From Planctomycetaceae bacterium (lineage in GTDB: Bacteria > Planctomycetota > Planctomycetia > Planctomycetales > Planctomycetaceae), in assembly GCA_021732845.1 (NCBI GenBank), contig JAKFUF010000040.1, positions 1 through 64,000 on the forward strand: a stretch of 64,000 nucleotides of DNA, written 5' to 3'. This document shows positions 33,843-43,048 of this stretch, in pieces. The notes beneath the pieces were generated by a model. It was not told where the DNA came from, did not search any database, and saw nothing but the letters and a program-made list of their open reading frames with translations. The first letter of the stretch is position 1. Every line of letters starts with the position of its first letter. A program made the position numbers and the translations under genes.

Positions 33843-34988
33843 CTACGGCACCAGCATCAAGCACGACGGCGAATGCACCGCGACCGGTTCCCCAGCGGAC
33901 TTCAGCTTTCCAGAGACCGGATCGATGCGGAACACGGCCAGGTTGTTGCCGGGCATGTTCGCGCACAGCAGGAAGTCGCCGCCGGGCAGGATCAGCAGAT
34001 TTTGCGGACCCTTGCCCAGGCTCGGTTCGATGCCGATCAGCGACAACTGACCATCTGCCGTAATGCTGTACATCGCCAGACTGTCGTGGCCGCGGTTGGT
34101 TCCGTACAGGAACTTGCCGTTGGGGGTGATCTTCAGGTCCGCACAGTGGCTCGTCCCTTTGAAATCTTTCGGCACCGTCGAAATCGTCTGGCGCTCGATC
34201 AGCCCTCCGGTGTCGGCGTCATGGTCGAACAGCGTCACCGAGTTGGCCATCTCGTTGATCACATACATGTGCTTGCCGTTCGGATGAAACGTCAGGTGGC
34301 GTGGCCCGGCACCCGGCAGTGTCCGGGCAAACGCCTGCTTCGCCGGAGTCAGCTTCGCACCTGCGGAGTCGAGCTGATAGCACAGGATCTTGTCGAGCCC
34401 CAGGTCGGCGGAATAGGCGAACTTGTTGTTGGGACTGATCACGAAACAATGTGCGTGCGGACCTGTCTGCCGCGCCGGATCGACACTCGTTCCCTCGTGC
34501 TGCACGAACGAAGTCATCGCCCCCAGGGATCCATCCGCCTGGATCGGCAGTGCCCCGACGCTGCCGGTGGTGTAGTTGGCCACGAGGACGGACTTGTTGG
34601 TGGCATCCACGGCCAGGTAGCAGGAGGCTGTGCCACGGCTCGACTGGCGGTTGAGCAGGGTCAGCTCGCCGCCGGCCACCTTGTAGGCGGCGACCTCCTC
34701 GTTGTCCTTGCCGCTGAAGGTCTTCCCATGAATCGAATACAGGAACTTGCGGTCGGGTGAGAGTGCCAGAAAGAACGGATGCTCGGCCCCTGCGTTGCGC
34801 TTCACCAGCGTGAGCTTGCCCGTGGCTGGATCAAACCGATACGAGCTGATCGCCCCCTCGTCGCCCGCGGCAAAGGACGAAACGAACACCAGCGGCCCCT
34901 CGGCACGCACTTCTGAAGCCGTGGCTCCCCAGAGAATGGCAGTCAACATCGCTCCGATCAGCAGGCACAGAGGGCGCACGGGGGACAT
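33843..34988 (-). CDS. Exported lactonase-family seven-bladed propeller protein
   Basis: A 382-residue protein of the 6-phosphogluconolactonase/Pgl propeller family, with repeating units such as GAISSYRFDPATGKLTLV, FFLALSPDRKFLYSIHG, GPHAHCFVISPNNKFAYSAD and GAGPRHLTFHPNGKHMYVIN. A signal peptide (residues ~5-28, ending ASEVRA) predicts export, so it is probably not the pentose-phosphate enzyme but a periplasmic lactonase or carbohydrate-acting homologue. ATG 34988 (MSPVRPLCLL) is chosen because the signal peptide begins there; the 50 in-frame residues upstream look non-coding. Confidence 0.88.
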   Translation of the reverse strand: MSPVRPLCLLIGAMLTAILWGATASEVRAEGPLVFVSSFAAGDEGAISSYRFDPATGKLTLVKRNAGAEHPFFLALSPDRKFLYSIHGKTFSGKDNEEVAAYKVAGGELTLLNRQSSRGTASCYLAVDATNKSVLVANYTTGSVGALPIQADGSLGAMTSFVQHEGTSVDPARQTGPHAHCFVISPNNKFAYSADLGLDKILCYQLDSAGAKLTPAKQAFARTLPGAGPRHLTFHPNGKHMYVINEMANSVTLFDHDADTGGLIERQTISTVPKDFKGTSHCADLKITPNGKFLYGTNRGHDSLAMYSITADGQLSLIGIEPSLGKGPQNLLILPGGDFLLCANMPGNNLAVFRIDPVSGKLKSAGEPVAVHSPSCLMLVP

Positions 34989-35273
34989 CTCCAGGAGATC
35001 CAAGGCCAAGTTTGAGACCGCAGGGATTTTAGGACACCGCCACAAGCCTGTCACGCCGCCAACGCGGAGTTCTGAACCGGCTGCGACCAACCGGTGGCTC
35101 ATCGTCGCCGAGTCACTCCGTGACTCGATTCCGGCCACCCAAGATCAACTGTCGCTTTCCGATCTGCTGATCCGCCCATGAGCCGGCACGCGTTGGGATC
35201 GCATCAACAATAACGTGCACAGTTTATTTCCGCAGACATGAGGCAGCGATCCGGCCCTCGAATCAACGACCAT

Positions 35274-35408
35274 TATTCGCGTCCATTCGCGTTCATTCGC
35301 GGTTCCCTCTGCAAATCTCCCGGACAGCGGCTGTGAACTCCGGCAGCATGACAGAGGGTCGTCGGTTCGATTGTTGGAACCGCGAATGAACGCGACCGAA
35401 CGCGAATA
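35274..35408. repeat. Inverted repeat built of ATTCGCG units
   Basis: 33-bp arms 35274-35306 and 35376-35408 pair at 30 of 33 positions around a 69-nt spacer. Each arm is three ATTCGCG units at 10-nt spacing ending in GGTTCC; the spacer carries a second stem (CCCTCTG 35305-35311 with CAGAGGG 35352-35358). The gap 34989-35748 holds this element, a CCGGGGG/CCCCCGG hairpin at 35581-35607 and no gene. Confidence 0.75.
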
Positions 35409-35580
35409 TGTCCTCTTGGCAAAGTCGCGGGTGTCTCCCGGCAAGGATCGCATCATCAATGATGGTGAACTTGATGTCGGTGGATTGATGACGGCACATG
35501 GGCGCCACGCTGACAGGCACGGCGTGACCTATATAACATGGCGTGATTCCTCCGGGATCGGATCTTTTCCTGGTTCCTAA

Positions 35581-35607
35581 CCGGGGGGCGCTTCGCTCAA
35601 CCCCCGG
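35581..35607. repeat. GC-rich hairpin
   Basis: CCGGGGG (35581-35587) and CCCCCGG (35601-35607) pair perfectly across a 13-nt loop. It is upstream of the alcohol dehydrogenase gene; no T-run follows. Confidence 0.45.
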
Positions 35608-35748
35608 GCAAGAGCTTTCATCCCATCAAGCTCCGTTGCAGTCCAAAGTGCGGCGGCAGTCTGGCGACGTAGGCATCCGTTTTCGTTAAAATCCGGTATC
35701 CCCGCACGCTTTCATGACCGCCACGTCCCACGATTGGAGCACTTCACG

Positions 35749-36759
35749 ATGGCACAGATTGATGCCTGGGTCGCCACGGGAGTCGGGCAGAGCCTGGTCC
35801 GGCAGAAACTGGACGTGGGGCCGCTGGGGGCGGAAGAGGTTGAAATTCAGGTTGAGAGTTGCGGGCTGTGCCACTCTGATTTTTCGATGCTGAGAAATGA
35901 CTGGGGGCTGTCCGAGTTCCCGTTGGTGCCGGGACATGAGGTCATCGGCCGGGTGAGCGCTCTCGGTCCCGCGGCCAAGGGGTTGAAGGTCGGCCAGCGT
36001 GTCGGTCTCGGCTGGACTGCCGCGAGCTGCCTGCACTGCCGGCAGTGCCTGTCGGGCGACCAGCATCTGTGCGGCGAGGCCGTGCCGACCATCGTCGGAC
36101 ACCGGGGCGGGTTCGCGAGCCACGTGCGGGCGCAGTGGCCGTGGGTGCTGCCGCTTCCAGAGACGCTGAACTTCGCCGACGCTGGACCGTTGCTCTGTGG
36201 CGGGATCACGGTGTTCAACCCGCTGGCGATGTTCGCCAAGCCGACCAGCCACGTGGGAATCGTCGGCATTGGCGGCCTGGGGCACATGGGCGTGAAATTC
36301 GCCAAGGCCTACGGTTGCGAGGTGACCGCCTTCACCTCCAGCGAAAGCAAGTTCGACGAAGCCCGTGGCTTCGGCGCGCACCACGTTGTGTCCAGCCGGG
36401 ATTCAGAGGCCATCAAGAAACTAGCGGGCAAGTTTGACCTGCTGATCGTGACCGTCAACGTTCCACTCGATTGGAATACACTGATTGCGTCCCTCGCCCC
36501 GAACGGCCGCATCCATGTGCTGGGCGCGGTGCCCGAACCGATTCCGGTCGCCATCATCCCGATGATCTTCGGGCAGAAAAGCCTCAGCGGGTCGCCCACC
36601 GGTTCACCCGTGGCGATGGAAGACATGCTGGAGTTTGCCGCACGGCACAACATCGCGCCGCAAACCGAGCACATGCCGATGAGCCAGATCAACGAGGCGT
36701 TCAAACGCCTGGAAGCCGGAAAGGCACGGTATCGCATCGTGCTGGATGCGGACTTCTGA
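35749..36759 (+). CDS. Zinc-dependent alcohol/aldehyde dehydrogenase (NAD(P)-linked, AdhC/YahK-like)
   Basis: A 336-residue medium-chain dehydrogenase of the cinnamyl-alcohol/YahK group. Catalytic zinc ligands are in CGLCHSDF (Cys) and VPGHEVIG (His-Glu); the structural zinc site is CLHCRQCLSGDQHLC; the dinucleotide-binding loop is GIGGLGHMGVKFAKAYG. It interconverts alcohols and aldehydes using NAD(P)H in the cytoplasm. Start ATG 35749 has TTGGAG 8 nt upstream; a TTG 15 nt earlier is less likely. It precedes the DUF4132 gene. Confidence 0.93.
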   Translation: MAQIDAWVATGVGQSLVRQKLDVGPLGAEEVEIQVESCGLCHSDFSMLRNDWGLSEFPLVPGHEVIGRVSALGPAAKGLKVGQRVGLGWTAASCLHCRQCLSGDQHLCGEAVPTIVGHRGGFASHVRAQWPWVLPLPETLNFADAGPLLCGGITVFNPLAMFAKPTSHVGIVGIGGLGHMGVKFAKAYGCEVTAFTSSESKFDEARGFGAHHVVSSRDSEAIKKLAGKFDLLIVTVNVPLDWNTLIASLAPNGRIHVLGAVPEPIPVAIIPMIFGQKSLSGSPTGSPVAMEDMLEFAARHNIAPQTEHMPMSQINEAFKRLEAGKARYRIVLDADF

Positions 36760-36892
36760 CCCACGTTTGACCGCTCCAACGACGGGCCTTGGCTGACCGC
36801 GCCAAAGCCCCAAAGAGATGCCAGTCGCACTGAATGAAAATGGGTGGAACAGCCCGTTCTCCCACTGTGAATCCCCCGACGAGGGCCATCCG

Positions 36893-39800
36893 ATGAGCGC
36901 AGCCACAGCCCCGGTCCTGAAACCTGCCGAATTGCAGAATCCTCTGAACCTCCCAGAACCTCAGCTTCAGGCCATCATTCAGGACTTGGGGCGGTTGGAG
37001 AAGTTTGAGGGTCATCTAGCCCAGCGAGCCATCCGCTATGTCGTGGATGGGAAGGATGGCGAGGTCTTGCTGGCGCTATCGGGATTGAAGGAAGCGGGAG
37101 AGTCGCTGTACCTGGGGTGCGTGCAGTATTCCCCCGCGTCCGGCGCAAAATTTCGCCGGAACATGGAAGAAGTCCATCGGACGCGTTTCAAGGCCCTGTC
37201 TGCTGTCGGAGGAACCCCAGTTGATGTGATTCAGCGGTTGGCCGAAACCTATGAAGCGGCAGGGCGAGCGAATCGGAAAATCAGCTTTCCGCCTGGAGTA
37301 CCGAAATGGCTCTGGATTCTGCTGATGGAATATGAGGGTATGACCCACGAGTGGCCGTTGGAGCAGGTCGAGACGGTGCTGAAAGAGGCCAAAGTTCCGT
37401 CGCTGTTGATCGACCGGCTGCTGGATCCAGAAGTCGCGCAGCAGTCGATGATGTCACCCGCTGGCTTCACGGGCTTTTACAAGAAGTACACGGGGTGGCC
37501 CGCCTATCTGGAACGCAATCTGGGCAGCGTGCGGAAGCATTTGCAGGCCAAAGAGGCCGACCATCGGGTGTTCGCGATTGGTGCGTTGGCCGAGCGCGAG
37601 TTCGACTTCAAACTGCTCGCGGAACAACTCGTCGAGCAGGCAACCACTGATGTCAAAGCGGTGCGGGAATCGCTGCAACCGGTCCTCGTAAAGTTGGCCG
37701 TAAAGGAAGGCGTCCTGGTCCGTTCGCTGATCGAGGCCCGCCTCGACATCCCACAGGCTGACGTGCGGCACGAAGCAGTCACGTTGTACTGGCGGGTGTT
37801 CGGCGAACAGGCCGCCGAGAAGCTCCGCGCCCATGTGGCTCAGGAAACGGCTCCGCGCGTCAACCAGACCATCGAAAAACTGCTGGCCACATGCGGGGGG
37901 ACAGCCGACCGCAGTGCGCCGCTCGTCGTGCCACCAATGCAGGTGGAGTTGGGAGAACTTCCGCTGCCGCAGGCCGCCAAGGACGAGTTGCGGGAAGGGC
38001 TGCAACAGGGGTACGAACGGGCCGTCGAAGATTTTGCCCGAAAAACGGAGCAGTACAATCGGCCGGACCGGCCAAGCTGGATGGACAAGCCCACCGCACC
38101 AAAGCCGCTGGATGACGCCGAGCTGGCTGCCGTCTTCGACTTCCTCGAAGGCCGGACGAAAAATTGCCGACGCTATCACGATTTGAACAGCTACGCTCTT
38201 CACTGGGATTTGAGCAAAGCCTGGAGTCCCCCGGAGGTAAAGCTGGCCCACGTGTTGCGGCTCATATCCGCCTTTGGGCAGTTGCATGTTCACTATAGGG
38301 ACCAAATATCGCTCGCCCGCGAAGAGATTCTCGAAACTTATCGCAGTCGGTGCGAAGAGCCAGCCTTCGGTTTGCGGGAGCTGAATGCGATTGGGGAAAC
38401 GCTGCCCAACTGCCATCCGCAAATGTTCACCCTGGCGTGGCTGCGGATGAACAATGTCTGGCGAAGCTTTTGCGATTGGGAACCGGAGGCGATCTGGCCA
38501 GCCTATGCAGAAGACCTGGAACTCTTGCGGACCCATTTGAATCCCGCCGCCAATACCTGGAACAACTACGACTACACTCGGGCAAACAAGAAGCGGAATG
38601 CCTACCGCGTCCTGGCAATGTTTCCAAAGACGCCGCCGGATTTCCTTTCACTCCTGTGGGATCTAGCACTGGGCACCAGCAAAACTGACCGACCGCCGGC
38701 ACAGTTGGCCCTGGCGACAGAGCCGGGCAAAACGGGCAAAATTCTGCTCGCCTTGCAAGACGGGCGGCAGGAGGTCCGTTCGGGAGCCGCCGAATGGCTC
38801 GGCAAGCTGGGCGACACGGCGGCCATTGAACCGCTCAAGACCGCCTTCAAGAAAGAGAAGCAGGAGTTTGTCAAAGGCCAGATCATTGGTGCCCTCGACG
38901 CCCTGGACGCGGATGTCAACGAGTTTCTGGACCGCGAGACATTGCTCAAAGAGGCGAAGGCGGGGCTCGGCAAGAAGCGGCCCAAGGGGATGGAGTGGGT
39001 GCCGCTCGACATGCTGCCCGAAGTCGACTGGGCCGATTCGGGCAAACCGGTGGCCACCGAGATCCTGCAATGGTGGGTGATCCAGAGTATCCAGCAGAAA
39101 TCCCCCGTCTGCGGTCCCCTGCTGAAGCGCTATCTGCAGATGTGCCGGCCGTTGGAAACGGCGGCCTTGGCGAAGTTCATCCTGGCATCGTGGATCAGCC
39201 ACGACACCAAGCAGCCCTCCCATGACGAGCTGGTCGAAAAGGCCCAGACCGAAGCGAACCGGCAGTGGGCGGCTTACGCACCCCAGCCGTCTTTCGCCCA
39301 GCACTACCATAATGATGTCAATAACTTGACCAAGGAGTTGCTGCGGTATTTTTCTGGAGAGTATTTGGGCTCGGCCATCGGCGAAAAGGGGATGTTGGCG
39401 CTGGTCTCGGCGGCCGGTGATGGCGACTGCGTGAAGCTCTGCGAACAATTCATCCGCAAGCACTTCGGCCAGCGGCTGGCCCAGTGCAAGGCGTTGATCG
39501 ACGTGCTGGCCTGGATGCAAAACCCGAAAGGCGTGCAGGTCCTGCTGTCGATCGCCAACCGTTTTCGCACCAAGTCCCTGCGGAAGGCGGCGGAAGACCA
39601 CGTGCAGGCCCTGGCCGACCGCGCCGGCTGGACGCTGGACGAACTGGCCGACCGCACCATTCCCGACGGCGGCTTCGCCCGACCCGTGGACGAGGACGGC
39701 AAACCGGTCGGCGAAATTGCGGAACTCGTGCTCGACTACGGCCCGCGTTCGTTCAAGGTCCTCTTGAACGACGAACTGGAACCGGTCGTCACCCGCGAAG

Positions 39801-40690
39801 ACGGCAAATCGGTCAAGGCTCCGCCGGCCCCCGCCAAGACCGATGACGAAGAACTCGCCAAAGCGGCAAAAAAGCAGTTTTCTGACGCCAAAAAAACAGT
39901 CAAGGATGTCTTCAAGCGGCAGGCCGAGCGGCTCTACGAGGCCGTCTGCACGCAACGCGCCTGGAAATTTGCCGACTGGCAGACCTACCTGGCGCAGCAC
40001 CCCATCGTGGGGCGGATCTGCACGCGGCTGGTCTGGGCGGCGTTCGATCCCCAACCGGAATCCGGCCTGGAACCGACCTACCGCACCTGCTTCCGGCCGC
40101 TGGAAGACGGCTCGCTGACCGATGTCGCGGACAACACGGTCACGCTCCCGCCCGAGACCCTCATCCGCGTGGCTCACCAATGCAATGTCCCCGCCGCCAT
40201 CAGCCTCGCCTGGGTGCAGCACCTCGTCGACTACGACGTGACGCCGATGTTCCAGCAGTTCGGCCGCGACACCTACCAGCTTCCGGAAGGAGCCGTCAAA
40301 GAGAAGGAGATCAAGGATTTCCAGGGGCACATGCTCACGACCTTCAAGCTGCGGGGCAAAGGCACAAAGCTCGGCTGGATCCGCGGCGACGCCGAAGACG
40401 GCGGCTGCTTCATGGTCTACCGCAAGCCGTTCCCATCACTGGAACTGCAGGCGATTCTGAGCTTCACGGGCAGCATGGTCCCCGAGTCCGAGATCCCCTG
40501 CGCTCTGGACTCCCTGTATTTCGAACCACTGAAGCGTGACAACGAAGGGGCCTCGTCCTACAGCAACACCGCCATGCCCCTGGGCAAGATCCCCGCCGTG
40601 CTGCTCAGCGAGGTCTACAACGACGTGAAGCAAATCGCCGCGGAGGGGTCAGGGTATGACCCGGAGTGGATGAAGCGGGGGATTTATTAA
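36893..40690 (+). CDS. DUF4132 large HEAT-repeat-like protein
   Basis: About 1265 residues without signal peptide or membrane helices. The body is alpha-helical with HEAT-like stretches (for example RQEVRSGAAEWLGKLGDTAA), and the C-terminal ~250 residues match DUF4132 (WVQHLVDYDVTPMFQQFGRD, KLRGKGTKLGWIRGDAEDGG, MPLGKIPAVLLSEVYNDV). The family is related to the MolR/YehI group of unknown function. A charged Lys-rich linker lies near residue 990-1020 (EELAKAAKKQFSDAKKTVKD). ATG 36893 is preferred; ATG 36818 would add 25 residues. Confidence 0.85.
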   Translation: MSAATAPVLKPAELQNPLNLPEPQLQAIIQDLGRLEKFEGHLAQRAIRYVVDGKDGEVLLALSGLKEAGESLYLGCVQYSPASGAKFRRNMEEVHRTRFKALSAVGGTPVDVIQRLAETYEAAGRANRKISFPPGVPKWLWILLMEYEGMTHEWPLEQVETVLKEAKVPSLLIDRLLDPEVAQQSMMSPAGFTGFYKKYTGWPAYLERNLGSVRKHLQAKEADHRVFAIGALAEREFDFKLLAEQLVEQATTDVKAVRESLQPVLVKLAVKEGVLVRSLIEARLDIPQADVRHEAVTLYWRVFGEQAAEKLRAHVAQETAPRVNQTIEKLLATCGGTADRSAPLVVPPMQVELGELPLPQAAKDELREGLQQGYERAVEDFARKTEQYNRPDRPSWMDKPTAPKPLDDAELAAVFDFLEGRTKNCRRYHDLNSYALHWDLSKAWSPPEVKLAHVLRLISAFGQLHVHYRDQISLAREEILETYRSRCEEPAFGLRELNAIGETLPNCHPQMFTLAWLRMNNVWRSFCDWEPEAIWPAYAEDLELLRTHLNPAANTWNNYDYTRANKKRNAYRVLAMFPKTPPDFLSLLWDLALGTSKTDRPPAQLALATEPGKTGKILLALQDGRQEVRSGAAEWLGKLGDTAAIEPLKTAFKKEKQEFVKGQIIGALDALDADVNEFLDRETLLKEAKAGLGKKRPKGMEWVPLDMLPEVDWADSGKPVATEILQWWVIQSIQQKSPVCGPLLKRYLQMCRPLETAALAKFILASWISHDTKQPSHDELVEKAQTEANRQWAAYAPQPSFAQHYHNDVNNLTKELLRYFSGEYLGSAIGEKGMLALVSAAGDGDCVKLCEQFIRKHFGQRLAQCKALIDVLAWMQNPKGVQVLLSIANRFRTKSLRKAAEDHVQALADRAGWTLDELADRTIPDGGFARPVDEDGKPVGEIAELVLDYGPRSFKVLLNDELEPVVTREDGKSVKAPPAPAKTDDEELAKAAKKQFSDAKKTVKDVFKRQAERLYEAVCTQRAWKFADWQTYLAQHPIVGRICTRLVWAAFDPQPESGLEPTYRTCFRPLEDGSLTDVADNTVTLPPETLIRVAHQCNVPAAISLAWVQHLVDYDVTPMFQQFGRDTYQLPEGAVKEKEIKDFQGHMLTTFKLRGKGTKLGWIRGDAEDGGCFMVYRKPFPSLELQAILSFTGSMVPESEIPCALDSLYFEPLKRDNEGASSYSNTAMPLGKIPAVLLSEVYNDVKQIAAEGSGYDPEWMKRGIY

Positions 40691-40797
40691 GGGAATGAAA
40701 CAATGACCAATGTCCCAATGACCAATGGTTGTTGGGACTACGCCACGTGTGGAGCGAATCGGCGGATCAAAGTCTTCTGTTGCGCAAACAAAAAAGG

Positions 40798-40902
40798 AAC
40801 CACGAATAAGTCGAATAGCACGAATCTCACGAATAAAAGTTGATGTCCCAAAATCTTGCGGTGGGGGCCAACAGATTCGTGTTATTCGTGCGATTCGTGG
40901 TT
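40798..40902. repeat. Inverted repeat built of CACGAAT units
   Basis: The left arm AACCACGAATAAGTCGAATA..., 40798-40827, pairs with 40873-40902 at about 25 of 30 positions. CACGAAT recurs every 10 nt or so. It lies in the 251-bp convergent gap between the DUF4132 gene and the next minus-strand gene. Confidence 0.65.
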
Positions 40903-40941
40903 AAAATTTATCTCGTCTGCAGTCCAGGAGACGTGACCCCA

Positions 40942-41463
40942 CTACGGCGTTTCCGTCGTGGCTCCGGCGAATTCCAACGCGGGTTCTGGAACCGCTTCAA
41001 GCGGCAGGTCGGCTTCTTCAGCCAGCTCCGAACCGGTGGGATTGGCCATCCCTTTGGGCCAGATGTGGAAGCCACCATGGTAGGCGACCACTCCGGAGTA
41101 GGTGATCTCCCACGTGCCCCAGATGCCTTTGCCTTCATTGAATCCGGCATAGAACACGTCGTGCTTGCCCACGTAGCGCTTGTTCCAATGGCAACGCCCA
41201 TCCTCGAGGTTGTACTTGCCGCGCACGAGAAACTGCCCCACCCAGTCGCGGCCGGTTCCCGTCATCTGGCCGTGACTGAACACCAGGGCCAGCTCCATTT
41301 GATGTCGGCCAGGCTTCTCCTTTTGCAGAAAAAAGCCGACCCACGGCCCGCTGGGGAAGCGCGAGTCGGTTTCATTTTCATTCTCATTGCCTTCGCGGGT
41401 TTCGCGGTTCTCGTCGGTGAGTGGTGGTTGTTCAGGTTCAGAATCGGGCACAATCGGCTCCAC
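40942..41463 (-). CDS. Conserved-looking protein of unknown function
   Basis: A 173-residue protein that I do not recognise. The first ~40 residues are acidic and Pro/Asn-rich, probably disordered. The core (GPWVGFFLQKEKPGRHQMEL, GTGRDWVGQFLVRGKYNLED, RYVGKHDVFYAGFNEGKGIW) is rich in Gly and aromatic residues and looks like a beta-barrel or lipocalin-like fold. The start is not ATG: GTG at 41463 is the furthest, with another GTG four codons on. Confidence 0.65.
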   Translation of the reverse strand: MEPIVPDSEPEQPPLTDENRETREGNENENETDSRFPSGPWVGFFLQKEKPGRHQMELALVFSHGQMTGTGRDWVGQFLVRGKYNLEDGRCHWNKRYVGKHDVFYAGFNEGKGIWGTWEITYSGVVAYHGGFHIWPKGMANPTGSELAEEADLPLEAVPEPALEFAGATTETP

Positions 41464-41617
41464 GCACTCGAAATCGGCTGCGGTCTGTCACCGTCACAGA
41501 AAATCGGGACGGAACTGCCGCGCTTCAAACGCCAATGATTCACCTGCCCGTGGACAAAGACAAGCCTGATTCCGAATGACAAAGTTGCCCAGTCACTCGG
41601 TGACTCTCTCCTGGTCA

Positions 41618-43048
41618 TCATCGCGTCGACCGGCGGGCCATCAGCCGGGGAGCGAGCACGGCCAGCAAGCCCACGATGACGAGCGGGGCCAGAATGGTCA
41701 CGACAAGCTGCGCCGACAGGATTGTCGTCTGCCGGAAGTGCATGAAATTGTAGAGCCGCACCGGCGCAGCAGTCATGCCAGTGGGAGCTAGCAGTGAGGG
41801 CAGCGTCAGATCCCAGTAGGCCCAGCCGGTCAGCAGAACCGCGGCCCAGTAGCGGCCGCGCCACAGCAGGTCCCACTGCAACCGTCGCTCGGTCGCCCGT
41901 TGCTCTGGGTCCGACGCGCTCCGCAGGAGTTCTGCGACTGCCACCGATGTCTGCCGTTCCCTTCCCCGCAGCGCCCATCGGAGCAGCACGGCGCGGGGCA
42001 GCAGCCACAGGGTCAGCGTGCAGACCAAGGGGAGCGGTGTGTCATACAGTTCGAGTGGCAGACCTACGCGGGCCGACAGAAAATCTATCTGACGAAACAG
42101 CCCGCGGCTGACCAGTCCCAGCACCAGTGAGCCGAGCATTCCCGGCAGGCACAGAACCAGCAGCCCCACCCGGCTGTTCAGCCACCGAGACAGCAGCATC
42201 GCCAGGACTGCGGCGGAACTTCCCACAAGCAGTGTTGTCGAAGTCTCGCGCAGGAGCTGCATGCGGATCGCGGGATCGCGGAGCAACGGGATCCACGCCC
42301 CCCAAGTGCCGCGATAGACGATCCCCACCGGTCCGAGCGAGGCCAATACGAGCAAGCCAATGAGCAATGGGACAGGCCAGTTGCCCAATCTTTGCGGTGC
42401 CGCCCCGATCGTGTCGGACGGAGTTGGGTTCTGTCGCAGGTCTGCCAGCAGCGGGAAGACCGCGGCAAGGGCAACAGCCAGCGTGACGGTGGCGGGGATC
42501 AATGTGAGCCACAGGGAGTCTTCAAGCGGAAACCCTTCGCGGGCGTGGAGGTCGAACAGGCGGACGGTCCAACTGACGACGCCCAGCCGGGCGGCGAGTT
42601 CAAAATCCTGAAACGCCAGCAGGAAGACGACAGCGGCTATCGGACCCGCGCGGCGGCCAGAGCCCTGCAGCCACGCATCCAATTTCTGTTTGAAGGAAAC
42701 CCGTGCCAGCCGCAGGCAGTGGCTCGCCGAAGGCGACAATGGCGAAGGCGGCGAGAACCAGGCCAGCAGCGTGGCCAGCGGCAGCAGCTTCGCCCCGACA
42801 AGCGTGGCATAGAGCAGTTCGTTCCACGCTGGATGCTGTGCCAGCGAAAACTCGAAGTCTCCGTAGGCATAGCCGACCATCAGGTCTGGTGTGGCCAGCA
42901 GGACGGCCAGCATGCCTGAGATCCACAGACGCAGCTCGCGCGATGCCCCCAACAGTGTGCCCCGCAGAGCCGTGGCTAACCACGTGACCAGTCCACACAG
43001 GACCAGCGCCCGGGCCACACACACCGCGCACTGCGGCAGCAGGGTCAC
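41618..43048 (-). CDS. Iron-type ABC transporter permease
   Basis: A ~476-residue membrane protein with about twelve hydrophobic helices in two halves, the layout of FbpB/ThiP-type permeases that import Fe(3+) or related substrates. The EAA-like loops are weak. I start it at GTG 43048, which overlaps the TGA of the binding-protein gene by 4 nt (GTGA); a longer frame to 43132 would overlap that gene by 87 nt. No ATP-binding subunit is next to it. Confidence 0.8.
   Translation of the reverse strand: MTLLPQCAVCVARALVLCGLVTWLATALRGTLLGASRELRLWISGMLAVLLATPDLMVGYAYGDFEFSLAQHPAWNELLYATLVGAKLLPLATLLAWFSPPSPLSPSASHCLRLARVSFKQKLDAWLQGSGRRAGPIAAVVFLLAFQDFELAARLGVVSWTVRLFDLHAREGFPLEDSLWLTLIPATVTLAVALAAVFPLLADLRQNPTPSDTIGAAPQRLGNWPVPLLIGLLVLASLGPVGIVYRGTWGAWIPLLRDPAIRMQLLRETSTTLLVGSSAAVLAMLLSRWLNSRVGLLVLCLPGMLGSLVLGLVSRGLFRQIDFLSARVGLPLELYDTPLPLVCTLTLWLLPRAVLLRWALRGRERQTSVAVAELLRSASDPEQRATERRLQWDLLWRGRYWAAVLLTGWAYWDLTLPSLLAPTGMTAAPVRLYNFMHFRQTTILSAQLVVTILAPLVIVGLLAVLAPRLMARRSTR

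Noticed and set aside
35371-35580. Short open frame after the ATTCGCG repeat
   Set aside because: Its first part is translated repeat arm and the rest shows no protein-like pattern.
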